A DNA stretch of 64,000 nucleotides from Chloroflexota bacterium. Lineage in GTDB: Bacteria; Chloroflexota; Limnocylindria; Limnocylindrales; CSP1-4. A program made the position numbers and the translations under genes. The notes beneath the pieces were generated by a model that made no database searches, was not told the origin of the DNA, and was given only the letters and a program-made list of their open reading frames with translations. Position 1 is the stretch's first letter. Every line of letters starts with the position of its first letter. Shown here in pieces: positions 45,611-53,337 of this stretch. The stretch is from the NCBI GenBank assembly GCA_019637815.1, contig JAHBUZ010000019.1, forward strand, positions 1 through 64,000, read 5' to 3'.

Positions 45611-46488
45611 CCAGCCCGGCCGTCCCCATGATCCCCGCATCACCGCCGTCACACCTGCGGCCCATCCCGCCGCGCTCGCTGCCGCGGCGTGTCTGGGACC
45701 GCATCGGCTGGAACGTCGCGCTGCTCCTCGAGATCGTCGCGATCATCGTGATCGCCCAGATCCTGGCGGGCGGGCTCACGATCGACGGCGTCGTCATCAT
45801 CCAGCCGCTGCTCAACCCACAGTTCACGCCGCCACCGACCCAGATCTGGGACGCCTTCAGCCGCCTGGCGGACCGGAACCTGCTCTTCGACAACATCTGG
45901 TTCAGCCTGTCCAACTTCGCCATCGGATTCGTGCTCGCGGCGATCGTGGGCATCATGCTGGGCCTCATGCTGGGCACCATCAGCACCGTGCGCACCCTGC
46001 TGGGTCCGGTGGTCTGGGTCGCCTATGCCACCCCACGCGTCGCCATCGCGCCACTCATCGTGATGTGGCTGGGCTTCGGCGCCGAGTCCAAGATCGTGGT
46101 CATCTTCCTGATGGCGGTGTTCCCGATCATCATCAACGTGTGGGTGGGCGCCAGCTCCGTGGACCAGACGCTCCTGCGCGCTGGCCGGGTGTTCGGTGCC
46201 TCCAACGTGCAGCTCTACCGCAAGGTCACCCTGCCCTACATCCTGCCGTACACCCTGACGGGGTTACGGCTGGGCATCGCACGGGGACTCATCGGCGTGG
46301 TCATCGCGGAGTTCATCGGCAGCGCGGCAGGCATCGGCTACATGATCCGGCTGCTCTCGTCCGAGTTCGACCTCGCGGGCGCGCTCGCCCTGACGCTCGT
46401 GCTCATGGTCACCGCGAACGTGGCGATGATCCTCCTGGATCTCATCCGTCGCCGACTCGCACCGTGGTATCGGGAAGGGGCCATCTGA
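45607..46488 (+). CDS. ABC transporter permease, TauC/SsuC type (second of pair)
   Basis: The 293-residue product has about six spans, beginning with VALLLEIVAIIVIAQILAGG. It contains FTPPPTQIWDAFSRLADRN near its start and the EAA loop VQLYRKVTLPYILPYTLTGL, which contacts the ATPase. The translational overlap with the first permease supports equal amounts. The gap of 209 bases to the binding-protein gene contains a perfect inverted repeat, so the binding proteins may have their own promoter. Confidence 0.88.
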   Translation: MTSPAVPMIPASPPSHLRPIPPRSLPRRVWDRIGWNVALLLEIVAIIVIAQILAGGLTIDGVVIIQPLLNPQFTPPPTQIWDAFSRLADRNLLFDNIWFSLSNFAIGFVLAAIVGIMLGLMLGTISTVRTLLGPVVWVAYATPRVAIAPLIVMWLGFGAESKIVVIFLMAVFPIIINVWVGASSVDQTLLRAGRVFGASNVQLYRKVTLPYILPYTLTGLRLGIARGLIGVVIAEFIGSAAGIGYMIRLLSSEFDLAGALALTLVLMVTANVAMILLDLIRRRLAPWYREGAI

Positions 46489-46595
46489 CACCGATCCGAA
46501 CCTTGACGCATGGCTGATACTCGGGCCGGGGCAGGATCGTCCACACAAATGCCGATCCTGCATCCGATCCGGTCGGCCAGAGCGCCGTCCGCAGT

Positions 46596-46618
46596 TTGTC
46601 CATATATCATGTGGACAA
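46596..46618. promoter_or_regulatory. Inverted repeat, likely operator, upstream of binding-protein genes
   Basis: TTGTCCA (46596-46602) and TGGACAA (46612-46618) form a perfect 7-base inverted repeat around the AT-rich 9-base spacer TATATCATG, and the arms extend to nearly 10 bases with one mismatch. It is one of the few AT-rich spots in the window and lies 80 bases before the first binding-protein start. Two-fold symmetry with two-turn spacing suits a dimeric regulator. Confidence 0.6.
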
Positions 46619-46697
46619 TGCATCCCGGCCGACCGATCGGGGTGCGGCGATAGTCGAGAGCCGGTCGACCGACCGGCCGAGCAACAGAGGAGGCGTG

Positions 46698-47768
46698 ATG
46701 CAGATCCGTGGTCATCAGGGCGCCCGACGTCGGTCGCCCGCTCTCGCAGCGATGCTGGCGGTCGGCACCGCCCTCGCATCGTTCGGCGTCGTCGGTGCGC
46801 AGTCGCCGTCGTTCGCACCCACACCGGCCCCCGTGGGCTCGCTCGGCACGCCGGAGGTCGGCACCGTCACCCTCGGATATCGCCTGCCGTCGCTCAACTC
46901 CGTCGCGGCGCTCCTCGTCGCGCAGGACCGGGGCTTCTGGCAGGAGTGCGGCCTCGACGAGGTCCAGCTCATCCAGACCGAGCAGGTGACCGCGGGCGTC
47001 GCCTCCGGCAGCCTGAACTTCGGCCTCGTGGAGACGGTGGACACCGGCCAGGCCCAGCTGGACGGTCTGCCCATCAAGGTCGTGGCGGGCTACCGGCCGT
47101 ACAGCCGGAACGTCATCGCCGTGCGACCCGAGATCGCGACGCCAGCCGACCTCGCGGGCAAGGACATCCTGCTCGGTGGCACGCCCGGCACGCGTGACTT
47201 CGACGTCCGGTTCGAGCTGCTCAAGGAGAACGGCTTCGACCTGACCGGCGTGCCCTTCAACGCGGTCGCCGTGGACGGCGGCTCGGACGCCTGGGTGGCG
47301 CTGCTGCTCGAGGGCAAGCTGGCCATGACGCCCATCTTCAACCGCCACTACGACAACCTGAAGGCCGAGGGCATGCAGTTCTGGGTCGACCAGCAGGACT
47401 TCGGCTCCGACCACGTCACCGGCTACGCGGACTTCGTGGCCGCCAACCCGAACACCACCGCGGCCTTCCTGTGCGGCCTCATCAAGGGCATCCAGGTGTG
47501 GTCCGACCCGGCGAACAAGGAGTACATCCTGGGTCTGGGCGCCGCGACCGGCATCGAGATCACCGATGGCATCCGCAACGCCTATGAGCTGGACATCGTG
47601 AACTACAAGCCGTTCGACGGTGGCTGGCCGCTGGACCTGATGGTGGAGCTGTTCGCCACCAATCTCGATGACGGCACCGTGGACCTGGATGAGCTCCTGG
47701 CCCTCGATCCGCTGTACGCAGCACAGGCCTACCTGGGCCTGCCGCTGGATCCCGCCCCCGCACAGTGA
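46698..47768 (+). CDS. ABC transporter substrate-binding protein, NMT1/TauA-like (copy 1)
   Basis: The ATG at 46698 is preceded by AGAGGAGG, giving 356 residues. A signal peptide (RRRSPALAAMLAVGTALASF, cleavage near VGAQ) and a Pro/Ser linker are followed by the receptor fold: VTLGYRLPSLNSVAALLVAQ, DRGFWQECGLDEVQLIQTEQ, ATPADLAGKDILLGGTPGTR and VDGGSDAWVALLLEGKLAMT. It is a clear paralogue of the next gene, sharing GYRLP-LNS and the AGKDILLGGTPG block. The two likely feed one permease/ATPase set with different ligands. The ligand is unknown. Confidence 0.87.
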   Translation: MQIRGHQGARRRSPALAAMLAVGTALASFGVVGAQSPSFAPTPAPVGSLGTPEVGTVTLGYRLPSLNSVAALLVAQDRGFWQECGLDEVQLIQTEQVTAGVASGSLNFGLVETVDTGQAQLDGLPIKVVAGYRPYSRNVIAVRPEIATPADLAGKDILLGGTPGTRDFDVRFELLKENGFDLTGVPFNAVAVDGGSDAWVALLLEGKLAMTPIFNRHYDNLKAEGMQFWVDQQDFGSDHVTGYADFVAANPNTTAAFLCGLIKGIQVWSDPANKEYILGLGAATGIEITDGIRNAYELDIVNYKPFDGGWPLDLMVELFATNLDDGTVDLDELLALDPLYAAQAYLGLPLDPAPAQ

Positions 47769-47772
47769 CCTC

Positions 47773-47800
47773 GCGGCCCGGGACGCCCCTCCCGGGCCGC
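47773..47800 (+). terminator. Strong hairpin between the two binding-protein genes
   Basis: GCGGCCCGGGA (47773-47783) pairs perfectly with TCCCGGGCCGC (47790-47800) around a 6-base loop, followed by GCCTTCTCCT. The T content after the stem is moderate. It probably ends or reduces transcription after the first binding-protein gene and may protect the upstream mRNA end. Confidence 0.75.
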
Positions 47801-47867
47801 GCCTTCTCCTGATGGCGTCGCCGAGCGACGGCGCCGGACCGGCATCCCAGAGTCCTTGGAGGGACCC

Positions 47868-48989
47868 GTGACCCAGACCCGTACCCACCGGACGCGCCAC
47901 ATCGGCGTTGCCGCCGTGGGCAGCCTCGTGCTCACCACCTCGATGCTCGGCAGCGCGGTCGCCCAGGACGCGTCGCCCAGCATCACGCCGGCGCCCAGCG
48001 TGGCCCCGGCCCAGCCACCCGCGCTGGCCAAGGCCGATCTGCCGGCTCCCGAGCAGACGTCCATCACCATCGGCTACCGGCTGCCCAACCTCAACAGCCG
48101 CGCACCGTTCCTCATCGCCCTGGATCGCGGCTACTACGCGGACGCCGGCTTCACGGATGTGCAGCTCATCCAGACCGAGGAGGTCGCGCCCGGCCTCATC
48201 GGCGGCAGCCTCCAGATCGGCATCCCCGAGACCCTCGACACCGCGAACAGCTTCGCGGAGGGACTGCCGCTCCAGGCCGTCGCGGGGTACCAGAACTTCA
48301 CCGCGAACACCATCGCGGTGCGCCCCGAGATCCAGACCCCGGCGGACCTCGCCGGCAAGGACATCCTGCTCGGTGGCACGCCGGGATCGCTCGACTTCGA
48401 CCTCCGCGCAGGCATGCTCCAGGAGGCCGGGTTCGACATCACGGGCGTGCCCTACAACGCCGTGTCGGTGGATGGTGGCTCGAACGCCTGGGTCGCGCTG
48501 TTCCTCGACGGGAAGCTGTTCATGACGCCCGTCTTCAGCCGCCAGCGCCAGGCAGTGCTGGACGGGGGCGGTCGGTTCGTCGTCGACCGGTTCGACTACG
48601 GCTCGGACCTGATGGCGGTGAACCGTGACTGGGCCGCTGCCAACCCGAACACGCTGGCGGCCTTCCTGAGCGCCCATATCCGGGCCCTCGCGGACATCCA
48701 GGACCCGGCGAACGCGGACTACATCTTCAGCCTCGGCGAGCGTGCCGGCATCACCATCAACGATGGCATCCGGAGCGGCTGGCCGATCGACCTGACCTAC
48801 TACACGCCGTGGGACGGCGGACTGGGCGAGGCGGACCAGGGAGCCGGCCTCGGCCAGCTCGAGGAGTACCTCACCGCGAACCTGCCGGAGGGCGTGACCG
48901 TCGACCTCGCGGAGTTCGTGAACACGGGACCGCTCAACGCGGCCCAGGCTGCGCTCGGCCTCGCGCCGAACCCGGCACCCGCCGAGTGA
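47868..48989 (+). CDS. ABC transporter substrate-binding protein, NMT1/TauA-like (copy 2)
   Basis: The start is GTG at 47868 behind GGAGGG, giving 373 residues. A signal peptide (GVAAVGSLVLTTSMLGSAVAQ) and a Pro/Ala linker precede ITIGYRLPNLNSRAPFLIAL, YYADAGFTDVQLIQTEEVAP, GKDILLGGTPGSLDFDLRAG and VDGGSNAWVALFLDGKLFMT. It is closely related to copy 1 over the whole length, but the C-terminal 60 residues and several pocket segments differ. Duplication after gene doubling is the simple explanation. The retained hinge but changed pocket suggests a different ligand range. Confidence 0.87.
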   Translation: MTQTRTHRTRHIGVAAVGSLVLTTSMLGSAVAQDASPSITPAPSVAPAQPPALAKADLPAPEQTSITIGYRLPNLNSRAPFLIALDRGYYADAGFTDVQLIQTEEVAPGLIGGSLQIGIPETLDTANSFAEGLPLQAVAGYQNFTANTIAVRPEIQTPADLAGKDILLGGTPGSLDFDLRAGMLQEAGFDITGVPYNAVSVDGGSNAWVALFLDGKLFMTPVFSRQRQAVLDGGGRFVVDRFDYGSDLMAVNRDWAAANPNTLAAFLSAHIRALADIQDPANADYIFSLGERAGITINDGIRSGWPIDLTYYTPWDGGLGEADQGAGLGQLEEYLTANLPEGVTVDLAEFVNTGPLNAAQAALGLAPNPAPAE

Positions 48990-48995
48990 CCGACC

Positions 48996-49056
48996 GCGGG
49001 CGCTGAGCCCGCACGAGTGCGATGATCGAGGCCCGGGGCATGACGCTCCGGGCCTC
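48996..49056 (+). terminator. Double hairpin after the binding-protein genes
   Basis: A short stem GCGGGC/GCCCGC (48996-49001 and 49007-49012) is followed by GAGGCCCGG/CCGGGCCTC (49028-49036 and 49048-49056). Neither has a run of T behind it. Together they probably mark the end of the importer transcript before the amidohydrolase promoter. Confidence 0.6.
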
Positions 49057-49085
49057 GGTACGTCCGAGTCCGATCGCACGACTCT

Positions 49086-49114
49086 TGTATCCGATCAGCC
49101 AGCGAACGGATACA
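49086..49114. promoter_or_regulatory. Inverted repeat operator upstream of amidohydrolase
   Basis: TGTATCCG (49086-49093) and CGGATACA (49107-49114) form a perfect 8-base inverted repeat with a 13-base spacer. The left arm sits in TTGTAT and the right in GGATACACT, at about -35/-10 distance, so a bound repressor would cover a promoter. This is the clearest copy of the shared motif. The start codon is 60 bases downstream. Confidence 0.6.
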
Positions 49115-49174
49115 CTCCGGGAGTATCACCGGACGCGGCCACGGCCGGCCGCGCCATCCGATCACGGAGGCAGC

Positions 49175-50623
49175 ATGACCGACCTCGTCGCGCCACTCCC
49201 CGCCCGCGGCCACGTCGTCATCCGGGACGCGATCATCCTCTCCCAGGACGACACCATCGGCGAGCCACGTGGCGACATCGAGATCCGCGATGGCGTGATC
49301 GTGGCGGTCGGCCGTGCCCTGGAGGCTCCCGGTGCGCAGGTCATCGACGGCACGGGCACGGTCGCCATCCCCGGGTTCGTGGACACCCACTGGCATCTCT
49401 GGGGCACGCTCCTCCGGGGCGCCATCGGCGACGGGCACGAGGCTGGCTGGTTCGCTCGCAAGGCGCTCCTGGCACCGCACCTGGATCCCGAGGACACCGC
49501 CACGGGCGTCCTGCTCGGCGCCACCGAAGGGCTCCTTGCGGGCATCACGACGGTCCACGACTGGGCGCACAACGTGCTCAGCCGTGCGGACGCGGACGCG
49601 GACCTCGGAGCGCTGCGCGACCTGGGCGTGCGTGCCCGCTTCTCGTACGGCGCACCGTCCGCGAGCCCGCTCATGAACATGGAGCAGATGCGCGCCGTGA
49701 TGGCGCAGGTCGGGGTCTCCCCGGATGACCCCATGGACTTCCCGGAGATCGGTCGCATCCGCGACGACTGGGAGCCCATCTCGGACGGGCTGCTCCAGGT
49801 CGGCTGCGCGGTCCGTGGCCCGTCGCGTTCCTCGGCCGCCGTCTACCGCGAGGAGTGGCGGCTGGCCCGGGAGCTGGGCCTGCCCATCGCGATGCACTGT
49901 GCGGGCACGAAGCAGGAGGTCGCCCGCATCCGCCAGGTGGAGGTGCTGGACGCGGACGGCCTGCTGGGCCCGGACCTGCTGCTGGCACATGCCAACTGGA
50001 TCTCCCAGGGTGAGATGGAGCGACTCGCAGCCCACGACATCCCGGTGAGCGCCAGCCCGGTCACGGAGCTGCGGCTCGCCATGGGCTTCCCGCAGCTGCG
50101 CGAGATGCGGGATGCCGGCGTGCGTGTGAGTCTCTCGCTGGATACCACGGCCATCGCCGCGAGCGCGGACCCGTTCCAGGCGATGCGCGTGGCGCTGGGC
50201 CTGGAAGTGACCCGTGTCGGCGACGCGACGGCGATGACGCCACGGGACATCCTGCGCATCGCGACCCTCGAGGGCGCGCGGTCCCTGGGCCTGGGTGATC
50301 GCATCGGCTCCATCACGCCCGGCAAGCGCGCGGACATCGTGCTGGTGCGCGTGGATGGGCTGGATACGGCGCCCATGGTCGATCCCGCGATCGCGGTGGT
50401 CCACAGCGCGGCCCCATCGGACGTGGACACGGTGCTGGTCGATGGCCGGGTGCTGGTGTCGGGTGGGCGCCCGGTGCACCTCGACCCGGCGGCCCTCGTC
50501 GCGGAGGCGGGCAGGCGGCTCCGACAGGTGGCGGACCGGGCGAGCTTCGATCTCGCCACGGTCTGGTCGCCGACACCCGGTGCGCGCAGCGGCGACGCCA
50601 CGGGATCCACGACGCACGCCTGA
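49175..50623 (+). CDS. Amidohydrolase of the cytosine-deaminase/chlorohydrolase (AtzB/TrzN/SsnA) type
   Basis: The start is ATG at 49175 with GGAGG eight bases upstream, giving 482 residues. Metal and active-site features are IPGFVDTHWHLWGTLLRG (HxH), MHCAGT, LLLAHANWIS and SLDTTAIAAS with the late Asp. The C-terminal composite sheet has GSITPGKRADIVLVR. The group hydrolytically deaminates or dechlorinates heterocycles such as cytosine, guanine and triazines. It is probably cytoplasmic and is transcribed with the metallo-hydrolase 24 bases downstream. The preceding importer and this enzyme suggest uptake and then deamination of an N-heterocycle. Confidence 0.87.
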   Translation: MTDLVAPLPARGHVVIRDAIILSQDDTIGEPRGDIEIRDGVIVAVGRALEAPGAQVIDGTGTVAIPGFVDTHWHLWGTLLRGAIGDGHEAGWFARKALLAPHLDPEDTATGVLLGATEGLLAGITTVHDWAHNVLSRADADADLGALRDLGVRARFSYGAPSASPLMNMEQMRAVMAQVGVSPDDPMDFPEIGRIRDDWEPISDGLLQVGCAVRGPSRSSAAVYREEWRLARELGLPIAMHCAGTKQEVARIRQVEVLDADGLLGPDLLLAHANWISQGEMERLAAHDIPVSASPVTELRLAMGFPQLREMRDAGVRVSLSLDTTAIAASADPFQAMRVALGLEVTRVGDATAMTPRDILRIATLEGARSLGLGDRIGSITPGKRADIVLVRVDGLDTAPMVDPAIAVVHSAAPSDVDTVLVDGRVLVSGGRPVHLDPAALVAEAGRRLRQVADRASFDLATVWSPTPGARSGDATGSTTHA

Positions 50624-50647
50624 CGTTCCGGGGAGGGAGACACGACG

Positions 50648-51511
50648 ATGGCCGTTCGACTGCGCATCGGGAACGCCGAGATCACGGGCATGGTGGATCG
50701 GCGACACGCCATCGACCCGGCCTGGCACTACCCGGACGTGCCCGCGGAGGCATGGGAGCCCTACCAGGAGCTGCTCCTCGATGACGTCTGGTCGCTGCTG
50801 AACTTCCGGGCGTTCCTCGTCCGTGCGGACGACCGGACCATCCTCATCGATACCGGCTGGGGTCCGGTCCATGCACCGCCCGGTGCCCCTGCCACGCCGG
50901 CAGCGCTGCTCGACGAGATGGCCGAGGTGGGCGCCACGCCCGATGACATCGACCAGGTCGTGTTCACCCACCTCCATGCCGACCACGTGGGCTGGAACCT
51001 CATCCGCGACGAGATCGGCATCCGGCCCCGGTTCCCGCGCGCCCGCTACCTGGTGCCCGCGAACGACTGGGCGCACTACAACCGCATCCCGGAGATGCAC
51101 CCCAACATCCGGGAGCAGGCGCTGCCGCTCGGCGACCTGGGGGTCCTCGACACGTACGAGGGCGAGTTCCAGGTCCTCCCCTCGCTGCGAGCGCTGCCGA
51201 CGCATGGCCACTCGCCCGGCCACTCCAGCTTCGTGCTGAGCAACGGTGGCGAGCACTGCTTCATCCTGGGCGACCTCGCCCACCATCCGATCATCGCGTA
51301 CGAGCCGGACTGGCACCACCGCTTCGACTACGACCCGCCACGCGCCGCCGAGCAGCGCAAGCGCGTCCTCGAGCAGCTGGAGCAGGACGGGATGCTGGTG
51401 GCGTCGAGCCACTTCCCGCAACCTGGCTTCGGGCGGTTCGTGCGGGTCGACGGCCGACGCCGCTGGCGGCCCATCGAGCTGCCGGGCGATCCGGACCCCG
51501 GGCACGGGTGA
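50648..51511 (+). CDS. Metallo-beta-lactamase-fold hydrolase (AHL-lactonase-like)
   Basis: The 287-residue product has the zinc motif FTHLHADHVGWNL (HxHxDH), with ILIDTGWGPVHAP before it, THGHSPGHSSFVL and ILGDLAHHPII after it, and a late metal-binding His in MLVASSHFPQPGF. The arrangement is that of lactonases and glyoxalase-like MBL enzymes. It is likely cytoplasmic with no signal peptide. Placed 24 bases after an amidohydrolase and 4 before a small membrane-protein gene, it probably cleaves a lactone or ester in the same pathway. Confidence 0.87.
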   Translation: MAVRLRIGNAEITGMVDRRHAIDPAWHYPDVPAEAWEPYQELLLDDVWSLLNFRAFLVRADDRTILIDTGWGPVHAPPGAPATPAALLDEMAEVGATPDDIDQVVFTHLHADHVGWNLIRDEIGIRPRFPRARYLVPANDWAHYNRIPEMHPNIREQALPLGDLGVLDTYEGEFQVLPSLRALPTHGHSPGHSSFVLSNGGEHCFILGDLAHHPIIAYEPDWHHRFDYDPPRAAEQRKRVLEQLEQDGMLVASSHFPQPGFGRFVRVDGRRRWRPIELPGDPDPGHG

Positions 51512-51515
51512 CACG

Positions 51516-52001
51516 ATGCTGACCTCCGCCTACGGCTGGTTGCTGCTGCTGCATATCGGGGCCGGCATCATCGGCCTCGGGCCGAGCTTCGTGTACGGCC
51601 GGATCACCCAGGCGGCGGCCCAGGCGGGCCCCGGGCAGATCCCGTTCGCCGTCCGGCTGACCCGGGAGCTGTCGACGCGCTGGACGCATCCCCTCGCCGC
51701 GATCGTGCTGCTCAGCGGGTTCGGGCTCGTCTGGACCATGCACTACGACATCCTGGCCACGCCCTGGCTCCTGACCTCGATCGTGCTGTTCATCGCGTCG
51801 TTCCTGTATGCCACGTTCATCCAGAACCGCGACACCATGCGTTCGCTGGAGCTCGTCATGCAGGGCCTGCCCAACCTGTCCGACGCGGAGAAGGCGGAGG
51901 CGGCGCGGCTCCGCAGCCGGATCCGGTGGGGCGGCCTGTTCATGCGGGTCATCGTCGTGGTGGTGCTGTTCCTGATGGTCATGAAGCCGAAGCTCTGGTG
52001 A
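51516..52001 (+). CDS. Small four-span membrane protein (DUF2269-like)
   Basis: The 161-residue product has hydrophobic segments at about 5-25, 60-82, 86-106 and 138-158, and begins MLTSAYGWLLLLHIGAGIIG. The pattern LLHIGAGIIGLGPSFVYGRI, a charged helix (TRELSTRWTHP) and a C-terminal span ending FLMVMKPKLW resembles the DUF2269 group, whose role is unknown. Its start is 4 bases behind the MBL-fold gene stop, and its own stop overlaps the following MFS start (GTGA), so it is translated with both. Confidence 0.7.
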   Translation: MLTSAYGWLLLLHIGAGIIGLGPSFVYGRITQAAAQAGPGQIPFAVRLTRELSTRWTHPLAAIVLLSGFGLVWTMHYDILATPWLLTSIVLFIASFLYATFIQNRDTMRSLELVMQGLPNLSDAEKAEAARLRSRIRWGGLFMRVIVVVVLFLMVMKPKLW

Positions 52002-53254
52002 GCACGGACCCAGCGGCGAAGGTGGCACGGGAACCAGTCGAACCGGCCGCACCGGCGACCACGGGCGTGCCACCCGGACCCCGGGCATCGCTCTACACCC
52101 GACCGTTCGTGGCGCTGTGCGCCCTCGTGCTCCTGGGCTTCTGCTCCTTCAGCGTGGTCAACCCGGTCATCCCGGTCATCGTCATCGACGCCGGCGGTGA
52201 TGCGGCCCTCGCGGGCATCATCGTGGCCGTGTTCAGCGTGCCCAGCGTGCTGCTGCGGCCGTTCTTCGGCCGCCTCGTCGACGAGTGGAGCAAGCGCCGG
52301 GTGCTCACCCTGGGTATCGGCGGGCTCACCCTGAGCAGCCTGCTGTATCTGGTGCCGGGTATCGGTCCCATGGTCGGTGTGCGCCTGCTCCACGGCACGG
52401 CGTGGGGTGCCTTCAACACGGGTGGCAACTCGACGCTCGCCGAGATCGCGCCGCCCGAGCGACGCGGGGAGGCGTCGGGCATCTACGGCCTGATGCCCGG
52501 TGTGGCGCAGATGGTGATGCCCGCGCTCGGCCTTGCCCTGCTGGGCATGTGGGGTCCGCCGGCGCCATTCCTGTTCGCGGCGATGCTCGGCCTGGTGGGC
52601 CTGGGGATCGCGATCTTCGGACCCGGGCTCGCGTGGCGTCCGGCCACTCGCCCGGCGACGCCCCGTGCCTCGGGTGTCGGGTCGCTGATCGAGCGACGGG
52701 TCGTGCTGCCGATGACCCTCGAGTTCCTGTGGATGAGCACCAACTGCCTGTTCTTCATCTTCCCACCCGTGTGGGCCCGGGAGCACGGCATCCCCATCGA
52801 GGCGCTGGCGCTCTACTACCCCGCGATGGGCTTCGCGATGGTGGCGGCGCGCATCGTCATCGGGCCGCGGCTCGATCGGGTGGCCCGGGGATGGCCGGTC
52901 ATCATGGGCGCAGGGCTGGGTGTCGTGGGTCTGGTCGTCGCCGTGGTGGCGCAGGATGTCGCGATGCTGACGGTGGGGGGCGTGCTGTACGCGATCGCTG
53001 CTGCGCTCACCTCCCCGATCCACCTCGCGATCGCCATGGACCGCGCCTCAGCGGGCCGCGTCGGTGCCGCCATGGCGACGTACTCGCTGGGCTACCAGCT
53101 CGGGCTGGGGATCGGCTCCGCGGCGTACGGCGTCGTCATCAGCATGGCCGGGTTCCCGGCCCCGTTCGTCATCGGCATGGGGGCGATGGGGCTCATGATG
53201 GCGGCCATCGTCGGTGGTCGCGGAGAGCTGCTCCGACCGAGGGTCGCCACCTGA
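51998..53254 (+). CDS. MFS transporter
   Basis: The 418-residue product (GTG start) has a 35-residue Pro/Ala-rich cytoplasmic lead, then about 12 spans from PFVALCALVLLGFCSFSVVN. MFS motif A is FFGRLVDEWSKRRVLTLGIG. The middle segment LAEIAPPERRGEASGIYGLM and GPRLDRVARGWPVIMG are normal for MFS_1 drug/metabolite transporters. It ends an amidohydrolase, MBL, DUF2269, MFS transcript and may export a product of that pathway. Confidence 0.85.
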   Translation: MSTDPAAKVAREPVEPAAPATTGVPPGPRASLYTRPFVALCALVLLGFCSFSVVNPVIPVIVIDAGGDAALAGIIVAVFSVPSVLLRPFFGRLVDEWSKRRVLTLGIGGLTLSSLLYLVPGIGPMVGVRLLHGTAWGAFNTGGNSTLAEIAPPERRGEASGIYGLMPGVAQMVMPALGLALLGMWGPPAPFLFAAMLGLVGLGIAIFGPGLAWRPATRPATPRASGVGSLIERRVVLPMTLEFLWMSTNCLFFIFPPVWAREHGIPIEALALYYPAMGFAMVAARIVIGPRLDRVARGWPVIMGAGLGVVGLVVAVVAQDVAMLTVGGVLYAIAAALTSPIHLAIAMDRASAGRVGAAMATYSLGYQLGLGIGSAAYGVVISMAGFPAPFVIGMGAMGLMMAAIVGGRGELLRPRVAT

Positions 53255-53258
53255 TCGT

Positions 53259-53278
53259 GGGCCCGGTGCGACGGGCCC
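53259..53278 (+). terminator. Hairpin behind the MFS gene
   Basis: GGGCCCG (53259-53265) pairs with CGGGCCC (53272-53278) around a 6-base loop, just after the MFS stop and between convergent genes. There is no T-run, so it is a weak terminator call. Confidence 0.45.
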
Positions 53279-53337
53279 GGTGACGCGACCCGGGTGGACC
53301 ATCCGCGGACGGCCTGCGAACGGCCAGCGTCAGGTGC

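Noticed and set aside
46338-49079. 913-residue minus-strand frame
   Set aside because: It lies opposite two clear binding-protein genes and is rich in Arg, Gly, Val and His. It is an antisense shadow caused by high GC.
48800-51514. 904-residue minus-strand frame
   Set aside because: Antisense to the second binding protein, amidohydrolase and MBL-fold genes. No family motif and no ribosome binding site.
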